From: CAYTEO01 sp964436825
GTDB taxonomy: Bacteria > Krumholzibacteriota > Krumholzibacteriia > LZORAL124-64-63
Direction of reading: 5' to 3'
Assembly (NCBI GenBank): GCA_964436825.1
Contig: CAYTEO010000026.1
Location: 1 to 37,055 of the forward strand
DNA length: 37,055 bases
The translations under genes were made by a program, and so were the position numbers. The notes under the pieces were generated by a model, which made no database searches, had not been told where the DNA came from, and was given only the letters and a program-made list of their open reading frames with translations. This document shows positions 5,871-13,305 of the stretch, piece by piece (position 1 is the stretch's first letter; each line of letters starts with the position of its first letter).

Positions 5871-7963
5871 CAGAACCCCCAGGTCAGCTGGATGTCCGCG
5901 TCCCAGTACTCCCGCATGGCCTCCTGGACATTGGGACCGTGGGAGAAGAACTTGCGCAACCCCGCCTCCAGCTTGCGGTTGCTGCCGAAGGTCTTGCGGA
6001 TCGAGCCGCCCACGCCCACCTGGCCGCTGAACCGCTCGGTCGTGTTGACCCGGGCGCCGTAGGTGTCCTTCAGGTCGCGGGACTGGTAGGTCGTCCCGTC
6101 CAGGGTGAGCCAGTCGGTCACCTTGTAGGACAGGTCGAAGTTGATCTTGGACACCCGCTGTTCCAGCTGCCGGTCGTAGAAGGCGTGTCCCGTGGCATCG
6201 ACGTCGCTCTTGTCCGCGTTGAACTTGGCGCTGTAGTCGTGGCGCACGCTGAGGGAGAGCCGCTTGTTGGGCTTGATGGTCACCTTCGTGGTGACGTTGC
6301 CGCGCTTGTTGTAGTTGTCGGTGCGGGAGACCGAGGGCAGGTCGGAATAGACGTAGTCGGTGTACTGGATCCAGAGGCTGTAGAGCTGGTTGAGGGTCAG
6401 CCACGGGGCGATGGGCCACAGGAACGACGGGGAGATCTCGTAGGAATCCTTGATGTTGTTGTTGCTGGACCGCTCCCGGCGGATGGCGATGTCCTGGAGC
6501 TGCCGGTACTCGAAGACGAGCTTGACGTTGCCCTGCCCCCAGGCGGTGGCACTCTCCACGCGCAGGGAGCGTTCCAGGCGGTCGCGGTCGTTCTGGTTGA
6601 ACTGGTGCTCGGCAATCTCCTGCTGCAGGGACTCCTTCATCAGGCAGGCCAGCCTGGTACCGGGGAACAGGTCGTGGTACCAGGAGAAGGTGACCGCCCG
6701 GTTGCGGGAGATCTGCCGGCCGCGGGGGGCCGTGGCTCCCCTGTAGATCTGGTCGTCCCACTTCCAGAGGTAGTCGAACCCCGCCTGGACGGAGTCGAGC
6801 CGGGTGACCCGCAGGCCCAGGGCGATCCTGGCGGCGTCCTGGTGCCGCTTGCGGGTCCCCACGCCGCTGGCCCGGAAGACGTTCTCCCCCACGTCCCGGC
6901 CGAGCTTCGTCTCCAGGGTCAGCCTCCCCAGCCGCAGCTTGTTCATCCACTCCAGGGTGACGGCGTCGTTCCGCTCCAGCTCCTGGACGATCTTCTCGGT
7001 CGTGTTGATCGTGTCGATGATGCCGTTGTTGTTGCGCCGGTAGTCCAGGTAGCGCTTGTCGAACGAGGAACTGCGGACGCTGAACGACCCGCTGACCGGC
7101 CCGCGGTCGTAGAAGAGCCCGGCGCGCAGCGTGTCGCCGCTGGTCGAGGAGGGACTGGTCTGGTTGGCCAGGACGCGGTCGCCGCTGTTGGTCATGCCGT
7201 AGATCCCCGCCGCCACCTTCAACCCGTCGTCGGGGCTGAAGACGGCACGCCAGGCGCCGGCGAGCTCCCGCTCCGAGTGGTCGTTCCGCTGCCCGAGCTG
7301 GATCCCCTTCTGGTCGATGACGCTCCCGGAGAGGAGCAGGTCGTGCTCGATGCCGGCCCACAGCAGCTGCGAGCGCCGCAGCGAGGCGGTGGCCGTCCGG
7401 TTCTCCCGGCGGTTGGCGTTGGTGGCGCCCAGGGAGTTGATCGTCTTGTCCAGGGACCAGTCGTCGGTCAGGGCGAGCTGCGCCTGCAGCGCCTCCTGGC
7501 CGCCGGCCCGGTAGGTCAGCGAGCCGGAGCGGCGCTCCACGGACTTCTTCTGGACCCGGTAGTCGTCGTAGCTCTCGGTCCCCTTCAGGTCGATCCCCGA
7601 CTGGTCGCGCAGGGTGATCCTGCTGGAGAGCTCCGCGCCGTAGGTCACCTTCTGGGCCCCCGCCTTCAGCGATCCCTTGGCAAGCCGTGTCCAGGCCGTG
7701 ACCAGGGGCAGCGCGGGCTGTGGCTGGTCGGTGACGACGTTCAACAGCCCGGCCAGTCCTCCCGCGCCGGTCGTGTCGGCAGCGACGCTGGCGGTGGTAC
7801 TGTCGGCTGCGGCGACGGTGGCGGTACTGTCGGCGGCGACGGAATCCGCGCCGGCGGGCCCGGGATCGCCGCCGCCGGTGACGCTGCCCGCGGCGGGCCA
7901 CGCCGCCATCGCCAGGACCGCGACCAGCACCAGCCGGATTCCCTGCCACGCTCGCGGGCTCAT
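5870..7963 (-). CDS. Outer-membrane beta-barrel protein of unknown function
   Basis: A 697-aa exported protein. The signal peptide (about 1-26) is followed by a low-complexity Ala/Ser/Thr/Asp linker (about 30-70). From about 90 to the end it is a long series of alternating polar/hydrophobic stretches with Tyr, Trp and Arg at regular spacing, typical of an outer-membrane barrel. It ends '...QLTWGF', and the terminal Phe is the usual BAM recognition residue. No TonB box or plug domain is evident. The ATG overlaps the rsmA stop (ATGA), and its own stop overlaps the start of the lipoprotein gene. A barrel translationally linked to lipoproteins suggests an envelope complex, perhaps transport or assembly. 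No named family could be assigned. Confidence 0.75.
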   Translation of the reverse strand: MSPRAWQGIRLVLVAVLAMAAWPAAGSVTGGGDPGPAGADSVAADSTATVAAADSTTASVAADTTGAGGLAGLLNVVTDQPQPALPLVTAWTRLAKGSLKAGAQKVTYGAELSSRITLRDQSGIDLKGTESYDDYRVQKKSVERRSGSLTYRAGGQEALQAQLALTDDWSLDKTINSLGATNANRRENRTATASLRRSQLLWAGIEHDLLLSGSVIDQKGIQLGQRNDHSERELAGAWRAVFSPDDGLKVAAGIYGMTNSGDRVLANQTSPSSTSGDTLRAGLFYDRGPVSGSFSVRSSSFDKRYLDYRRNNNGIIDTINTTEKIVQELERNDAVTLEWMNKLRLGRLTLETKLGRDVGENVFRASGVGTRKRHQDAARIALGLRVTRLDSVQAGFDYLWKWDDQIYRGATAPRGRQISRNRAVTFSWYHDLFPGTRLACLMKESLQQEIAEHQFNQNDRDRLERSLRVESATAWGQGNVKLVFEYRQLQDIAIRRERSSNNNIKDSYEISPSFLWPIAPWLTLNQLYSLWIQYTDYVYSDLPSVSRTDNYNKRGNVTTKVTIKPNKRLSLSVRHDYSAKFNADKSDVDATGHAFYDRQLEQRVSKINFDLSYKVTDWLTLDGTTYQSRDLKDTYGARVNTTERFSGQVGVGGSIRKTFGSNRKLEAGLRKFFSHGPNVQEAMREYWDADIQLTWGF

Positions 7964-8823
7964 TCCTCCCCTTCCTCGTCCGGCCACCGCCGTGCCAGCA
8001 GACGCCACTGCTGCCGCGACACCCGCTCGGGCCGCCAGGCGGGATCGATCCCCGTGTCCGCCAGCAGGGCCTGCGCCGCCGTGTCGGACAGCCGTCCCAC
8101 CGTCCGCAGCAGCCGGCCCAGCGTCTTGCGCCGCTGGCCGAAGAGTCGCCGGACGATCCGGCGGAAACGCTCCCATTCCTGCGGCGTCCACGCCTCCTCC
8201 CGGCGGGGGCGCAGACGGACGACAGCCGACTGGACGTCGGGACGCGGCCAGAAGACCTCCGGCGGCACGCGATGCAAGAGCTCCACGCTGAAGCGGGAGC
8301 CGATCAGGACGGACAGGATGCCATGATCCCGTCGGCCGACCGTCGCCGTCAAGCGCTGTGCCACCTCCCGCTGGACCATGCAGACGACGGCCGCCAGCCG
8401 GTCGCTGCGGTCGGCCAGGGCGAACAGGATCAGGCTGGTCAGCACGTACGGCAGGTTGCCGGCGACGACGGGCCGGTCCCCCGCCGCGGCCAGGGCGGCG
8501 TCCCAGTCCAGCTCGGCCAGATCCGCCTCCAGGAGCCGGAATCGCGGTTCATCGCCGTGGACCTCGCGCAGCAGCTCGCAGAGGCGGCGGTCCACCTCGA
8601 CGGCGGTCACCCGGGCACCGGCCCCCAGCAGGGGAGCGGTCAACGCCCCCGCGCCGGCGCCCAGCTCCAGGACCGCGTCCCCCTCGGCCACCACGGCGGC
8701 CGCGATGGCCCGCGCCAGGTTGCCGTCCACCAGGAAGTTCTGCCCCCGTCGCTTGACGGGACGGATACCGAACCGGCGCAGCAGCTCGCGCTGGCTGGGG
8801 GGGCCTCCCTGGTCAGCGGGCAT
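7960..8823 (-). CDS. rsmA: 16S rRNA dimethyladenosine transferase RsmA (KsgA)
   Basis: This enzyme dimethylates the two adjacent adenines in the 3'-terminal loop of 16S rRNA during 30S maturation, using SAM. The 287-aa protein has every family landmark: 'QNFLVD' (28-33), the SAM-binding 'LELGAGAGALT' (52-62), the catalytic 'NLPY' (123-126), 'FWPRPDVQSAVVRL' (191-204) and 'RRKTL' (231-235). Length is normal. The start overlaps the tatD stop by 11 bases, and its TGA overlaps the start of the barrel gene, so all are co-translated. The tatD-rsmA pairing is also seen in Firmicutes (tatD-rnmV-ksgA). Confidence 0.96.
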   Translation of the reverse strand: MPADQGGPPSQRELLRRFGIRPVKRRGQNFLVDGNLARAIAAAVVAEGDAVLELGAGAGALTAPLLGAGARVTAVEVDRRLCELLREVHGDEPRFRLLEADLAELDWDAALAAAGDRPVVAGNLPYVLTSLILFALADRSDRLAAVVCMVQREVAQRLTATVGRRDHGILSVLIGSRFSVELLHRVPPEVFWPRPDVQSAVVRLRPRREEAWTPQEWERFRRIVRRLFGQRRKTLGRLLRTVGRLSDTAAQALLADTGIDPAWRPERVSRQQWRLLARRWPDEEGEE

Positions 8824-9622
8824 CGGCGCGCTCCCAGCGGAACAGGGCCTCGACGCTCTGCTCGGTGATCCGGGCGAGTCGTTCCACGGTGACTCCCTTG
8901 ATGTCGGCCACCCGCGCGGCTGTTTGAGCCAGAAACGCCGGCTCGTTCCGCTTGCCGCGATGGGGCACCGGGGGCAGCCAGGGGGCGTCCGTCTCCAGCA
9001 GGAGACGCTCGACCGGCACCTCGGCCACGACGGCGGGCAACCGGCTGTTGCGGTAGGTCACCGGCCCCCCGATCCCCAGGTGCAACCCCAGCGCCAGCCC
9101 CTGCCGCGCCACGGCCGCGTCGCCGGCGAAGCTGTGCATGACGCCGCCGGGGGCCGGCAGCCCCTCCTGCCGGAGGAGCGCCAGCGCCTCGGGGTAGGCG
9201 TCACGGATGTGCAGGACGACCGGCAGGTCGAGCTCGCGGGCCAGGGCGAGCTGGGCCGCGAAGGCCGTCCGCTGGGCCGGTCGGGGCGAGAGATCCCGGT
9301 AGTGGTCCAGGCCGATCTCCCCGATGGCCACGACCTCCGGCCGGCCGGCCAGCTCCCGGAGCCCGGCCAGCAACTCCTCCCCCCCGGCGGTCAGCCTGCC
9401 CTGGGCGTCGGCCAGGCTGTCCGCGTCGTGGGGGTGGATGCCCACGGCCGCACGGAAGCGGGGGTCGCGGCGGGCCTGTGCCACGGCGGCACGACTGCTG
9501 GCGAGGTCGTAGCCGACCTCGAGGAAACGGGCGACCCCGGCCGCCGACGCCCTGGCCAGGACGTCGGGGCGGTCCGGGTCGAACTCCCGGCGGGAGAGGT
9601 GCAGGTGGGTGTCGGTGAGCAT
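8813..9622 (-). CDS. tatD: TatD family metal-dependent hydrolase/DNase
   Basis: TatD proteins are cytoplasmic TIM-barrel hydrolases with 3'-5' exonuclease activity, linked to DNA repair and quality control. The 269-aa product keeps the metal ligands in their expected order: 'DTHLHL' (His6, His8), 'GEIGLDHY' (Glu102), 'VLHIRD' (His138), 'MHSFAG' (His163) and 'LLETDAPWL' (Asp212). It begins 22 bases after ricT and overlaps rsmA at its 3' end. Length is typical and no residue is missing. Confidence 0.95.
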   Translation of the reverse strand: MLTDTHLHLSRREFDPDRPDVLARASAAGVARFLEVGYDLASSRAAVAQARRDPRFRAAVGIHPHDADSLADAQGRLTAGGEELLAGLRELAGRPEVVAIGEIGLDHYRDLSPRPAQRTAFAAQLALARELDLPVVLHIRDAYPEALALLRQEGLPAPGGVMHSFAGDAAVARQGLALGLHLGIGGPVTYRNSRLPAVVAEVPVERLLLETDAPWLPPVPHRGKRNEPAFLAQTAARVADIKGVTVERLARITEQSVEALFRWERADAR

Positions 9623-9644
9623 GCTCGTCCCTCGTCCCGCATCC

Positions 9645-10673
9645 TCAGCGGTGGCGCGTGCCGCGCTGGTTGCTCCGCCCTCCCCCGCCCCGGCGTCGGC
9701 CGCCGCGGGGGGCCGGCAGGTCCTGGTCCCTGTTCCACTCGAGCTGGTCGGCGGTGCAGGCGACCGTCTCGTCGCGATCGGCCACGGCGACCGTCACCGT
9801 CTCCAGCAGCAGGTCGACCTTGCGGACGATCCCCGCCCCGGCGGGGCAGCGGACGCGCGTCCCGACCTTGGGCAGCCGCTCCAGCGCCCGCCGGTAGCCC
9901 TCCACCTCGTAGGCCAGGCAGCAACGCAGACGGCCGCAGAGGCCGGAGAGCTTGGAGGGGCTCAGGGGGAGCTGCTGGGCCTTGGCCATCTTGAGGGTCA
10001 CGGGATTGAACTCGTGGAGGAAGCTGCTGCAGCACAGTTCCCGGCCGCAGATCCCCAGGCCCCCCTTGATCTTCGCCTCGTCCCGCACCCCGATCTGGCG
10101 CAGCTCGATGCGGGTCCGGAAGACGGCCGCCAGGTCCTTGACCAGCTGCCGGAAGTCGACCCGGTGCTCGGCCGTGAAGTAGAAGGTGATCTTGTTGCGG
10201 TCGAACTGGCGCTCGACCGTCACCAGGTTCATCTCCAGCTTGCGGGCCTGGATCTTCTCCAGGCAGACGTCGTAGTCGCCCCACTCGTCGGCGCGGATGT
10301 CGTGGAGACGGGCCAGCTCCTGGGCGGTCGCCTTGCGGATCACGCCCTGCCGGTCGGCGATCCGCCACCAGCGGGCCTCGCCCGGACCGATGTAGCACAC
10401 CCGGCCCAGGTCCTTCCCCCGGTCGGCCTCCACCAGGCAGTAGTCGCCCACCCTGAGATCGGCCCCGACGTCGTTGTGATAGTAGGACTTCCGGTGCCCC
10501 TTGAACTGGACGACGACGAGCTGGCGCTGCCGGTCGCCATTGCCGGCGGCCCGGTTGCGGTGCGGCTCGCCGCCACCGGTCCCGGCCGGCCGGCGGCCAC
10601 AGGCGTTCCCGCCGGCACTGCGACACGGCCGCCGGTGATCAGGTCGCGACCGCTGCCCCGTCCCGTTCCGCAT
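9645..10673 (-). CDS. ricT: RicT/PSP1 family Fe-S regulatory protein
   Basis: The PSP1 domain protein RicT (YaaT) in Bacillus forms an Fe-S complex with RicA and RicF that affects RNase Y mRNA processing. The core begins 'VVVQFKGHRKSYYH' (about 53-66). The conserved cysteines are Cys209, Cys214-Cys215 ('CGRELCC') and Cys246, Cys251-Cys252 ('CGRLRCC'), matching the cluster-binding set. The C-terminus is a basic Gly/Arg tail. The first ~50 residues are low complexity, so the true start is unsure: the ATG at 10673 overlaps holB by 35 bases, and no good in-frame start lies nearer the core. The holB-ricT order matches Firmicutes. RicA and RicF are not in the window. Confidence 0.9.
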   Translation of the reverse strand: MRNGTGQRSRPDHRRPCRSAGGNACGRRPAGTGGGEPHRNRAAGNGDRQRQLVVVQFKGHRKSYYHNDVGADLRVGDYCLVEADRGKDLGRVCYIGPGEARWWRIADRQGVIRKATAQELARLHDIRADEWGDYDVCLEKIQARKLEMNLVTVERQFDRNKITFYFTAEHRVDFRQLVKDLAAVFRTRIELRQIGVRDEAKIKGGLGICGRELCCSSFLHEFNPVTLKMAKAQQLPLSPSKLSGLCGRLRCCLAYEVEGYRRALERLPKVGTRVRCPAGAGIVRKVDLLLETVTVAVADRDETVACTADQLEWNRDQDLPAPRGGRRRGGGGRSNQRGTRHR

Positions 10674-11829
10674 GACGGATCAACTCCTGGAACAACACCG
10701 ACATCATCAGGCCGATGTTGAGGTTGCGATGGAGGTCCTGGCGAACCCGCTCCACCGCCTCTATGTCCAGCAACAGCCCGCCGGGGGACCGACCGGCGAC
10801 CAGGTCGCTCAGCAGGGAGCCCTCCTCGGGAGAGGCCGGTTCCCACGCCGATCCCAGCAGCAGGCAGCGCAGCATCTCTCGGTACCCGCGCTGCAGGACC
10901 TCGCACAGGCGCAGGGCCCGCTCGCGGCGTTCCAGCAGCTCGCGGGCCTGCCGTCCCGCGCGGGGGACACCCGCGGCCTCGGCGACGTCCTCGGGCAGCT
11001 GCCCCTTGTGGAGCTGCTCGGCCACGACCAGGCAGACGCCCCGCTGCCGGCGCGCGATGGCGGCCAGGACCTGCCGCCCCCACCGGCGCATCGCCTGGGC
11101 CTCCGGCTGCCGCAGCTCGGCGGCCCGCCGGGCATCCCCGTCGCCGAGGCGGGCCAGCTCGCGCGCCGCGTCCTCGTCCAGATCGTACAGTTCCCGCAAC
11201 AGCGCCGCCAGCTCCGGCTCGCCGTACGGGGCGAAGCGCACCTGGAGACAGCGCGACTGGATCGTCGGCAGCAACGCCTCGCGGGAGGCGCTCAGCAGGA
11301 TGATCACCGAGTCCGCGGGCGGCTCCTCGAGCATCTTCAGCAGGGCGTTGGCGGCCCCGGCGCGCAACCGATGCGCCTGGTCGACGACCGCCACCTTGCG
11401 CCGTCCCTGGTAGGGACGCAACCGCAGGAACTGCAGCAGCGCCCGCACGGTCAGGGGAGCCGGGTGTTCCGGGTTGCCGAGCAGGACCTCGCCCGAGCGG
11501 GCGAACAGGGGACGCAGCAACGGATCGGCGGCCTTGGCCGCGAGCAGTTCCGCCGTCTGGGCCTCGCCGAACGAGGCGGGCGCGGGGCAGAACCAGCGCA
11601 GATCGGGATGCTGGTAGTCCAGCGCCTTGCGACAGCTCTCGCAGGCAGCCTCCTCGCGGCAGCGCCGCGGGTCCCGGCAGTTGAGCAGCCGCCCCAGCTC
11701 CAGGGCGGTCAGCTCCTTGCCGCTGCCGTCGGGGCCGACGAAGAGATAGGCCTGCCCCAGCCGGCCCCGGGCGTCCAGCTCCAGCAGGCGGTCCAGCTGT
11801 CGGGTCCGGGCCGGGAACCGCTCCGCCAT
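10639..11829 (-). CDS. holB: DNA polymerase III delta' (clamp-loader) subunit
   Basis: Delta' is an AAA+ subunit of the clamp loader that places the beta clamp on DNA. The 396-aa protein has a P-loop-like 'GPDGSGKE' (32-39) in which the usual Ser/Thr is Glu. A zinc module follows with Cys51, Cys57, Cys63 and Cys66. Then 'RAGAANALLKMLEEPP' (156-171) and the SRC motif (192-194) supply the arginine-finger element. The C-terminal ~150 residues are helical, as in the collar domain. DnaX also has these motifs, but it keeps a full Walker A and is longer, and the ricT neighbour favours holB. The gene starts 15 bases after the parvulin gene. Confidence 0.9.
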   Translation of the reverse strand: MAERFPARTRQLDRLLELDARGRLGQAYLFVGPDGSGKELTALELGRLLNCRDPRRCREEAACESCRKALDYQHPDLRWFCPAPASFGEAQTAELLAAKAADPLLRPLFARSGEVLLGNPEHPAPLTVRALLQFLRLRPYQGRRKVAVVDQAHRLRAGAANALLKMLEEPPADSVIILLSASREALLPTIQSRCLQVRFAPYGEPELAALLRELYDLDEDAARELARLGDGDARRAAELRQPEAQAMRRWGRQVLAAIARRQRGVCLVVAEQLHKGQLPEDVAEAAGVPRAGRQARELLERRERALRLCEVLQRGYREMLRCLLLGSAWEPASPEEGSLLSDLVAGRSPGGLLLDIEAVERVRQDLHRNLNIGLMMSVLFQELIRHAERDGAAVAT

Positions 11830-11844
11830 CTCCCCCTCCGCAGA

Positions 11845-13263
11845 TCAGTCCTTGATGTCGACGGCGAACCGTTGGCGCAGCTGCCGGACGTACTCGTCGA
11901 GCTCCTGCTCGATCTTCCGGGACTCGATGGCCTGGCGGATCTGGTCGTGGACCTCCTCCAGGCTCAGGCGACGTCCGTAGACGCGATCCTTGACGAGCAT
12001 GACGTAGAAGCCCGCCGGCGTGGCGATCGGCTCGGTCAGCTCGCCCGGCGCCAGCGGGGCGACGGCATCGCGGATGGCGGGGGCCAGGTCGTCCAGGGAG
12101 AAGGTCCCCAGGTTGCCGCCCCGGTCCGCCGAGGCCGGATCGGCGCTCATCTCGCCGGCCACCCTGGCGAACGGCTCGCCGGCCAGCAGCCGCCGGCGCG
12201 CCTGTTCCGCCCGCTGGCGGGCCCGGTCGATGTCGGCCTGGCCCACCTGGACGGGGAAGAAGATCTGGCGCACGACCCGTCCCTCCGGGGTGACGGCGTC
12301 GACGTGGAGGATGTGGACCCCGCGCTCGGAGACGACGGGCTGGCTCGTCTCGCCCTCCCGCAGGGAGAAGACGACCTGCTCCAGCTGCTCGCTGAACAGG
12401 TCCCCCCGCCGGACCGTGCCGATCAGCCCGCCCTTGGGGGCCGCCGGCCCCTGCGACAGGCGGCGGGCGACGTCGGCGAACGGCTCTCCCTTGCCGAGCG
12501 CCGCCAGGGCCTCCCCCAGCCGGCGCTGGAGCTGTTGCTGGAAGGCGGAATCGGGCTCGACGGGAATCAGGATGTCCGCCAGGGTCACGCTGTCCGGGGT
12601 GGCGGGGACCTGGTCCTGGTGCTCGCGGTAGTAGGCCTCGATCTCGTCCTCGGTGACGACGATCTTGGGCCTGATGAACCGGCCGATGACGGCCCGCATG
12701 TACTGCTGGTCCCGCAGCTGGCTGCGCGACCGGAGGCGGTAGTCCTCCAGGGTCAGGCCGTTGCGGGCCAGCTCCTGCTCCAGCTTCTGCCGGCTGCCGT
12801 AGTAGCGGATCAGCTGGTCGATGTTCCGCTGCACCTCCTGCTCGATCTGCTGGTCGCTGACCTCGATCTCCTCCTGGCGGGCGGCGGCGATCATCAGCTT
12901 GCTCTCCACCAGGCGGTCCAGGACCCGCTTGCGGATCTGCTCGCGCGTCTCGGTGACCTTCTCGCCGCGACTGCGGGCGTCCAGCAGGTAGAGGGAGATC
13001 TCCCGCTCCACCTCGCTCTGGAGGATCGGCTCCTCGTCGACGATGGCGACGATGCGGTCGACCAGCACGGGAACCGGCCCCGGCGGTTGCTGGCCGTCCC
13101 CGGCAGCCGGGACGGACGCGGCCGAGTCGGCCGTCGCCGCGGCAGGCGAGGGAGCGGCGGTCGCCGCTCCGCACGCGGCGCACGCCAGCAGGAAGAGGAC
13201 CGCGACGGCGGCCGGTCCGGGGACCGGCGCGCCGCCGCGGCGATGGAATGGGGCCATCATCAT
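11845..13263 (-). CDS. SurA-like periplasmic chaperone with two parvulin domains
   Basis: A 472-aa exported peptidyl-prolyl isomerase. A signal peptide (about 15-35) contains Cys28 and Cys31, so it could be either lipidated or cleaved. It is followed by an Ala/Pro linker, then the SurA N-terminal helical domain starting 'VDRIVAIVDEEPILQSEVE' (about 68-86). Two parvulin PPIase domains follow: about 225-325 ('GGLIGTVRRGDL', 'GVHILHVDAV') and about 330-435 ('RGGNLGTFSLDDL', 'GFYVMLV'). SurA escorts outer-membrane proteins through the periplasm. The gene follows a second parvulin after 42 bases. Three consecutive ATG codons begin the frame; the first, at 13263, lies nearest to AAGGA. Confidence 0.9.
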   Translation of the reverse strand: MMMAPFHRRGGAPVPGPAAVAVLFLLACAACGAATAAPSPAAATADSAASVPAAGDGQQPPGPVPVLVDRIVAIVDEEPILQSEVEREISLYLLDARSRGEKVTETREQIRKRVLDRLVESKLMIAAARQEEIEVSDQQIEQEVQRNIDQLIRYYGSRQKLEQELARNGLTLEDYRLRSRSQLRDQQYMRAVIGRFIRPKIVVTEDEIEAYYREHQDQVPATPDSVTLADILIPVEPDSAFQQQLQRRLGEALAALGKGEPFADVARRLSQGPAAPKGGLIGTVRRGDLFSEQLEQVVFSLREGETSQPVVSERGVHILHVDAVTPEGRVVRQIFFPVQVGQADIDRARQRAEQARRRLLAGEPFARVAGEMSADPASADRGGNLGTFSLDDLAPAIRDAVAPLAPGELTEPIATPAGFYVMLVKDRVYGRRLSLEEVHDQIRQAIESRKIEQELDEYVRQLRQRFAVDIKD

Positions 13264-13305
13264 GGACAGTCCTTCCGGGTCGTGGGGGCCGGGCGGTCCG
13301 GTGCC

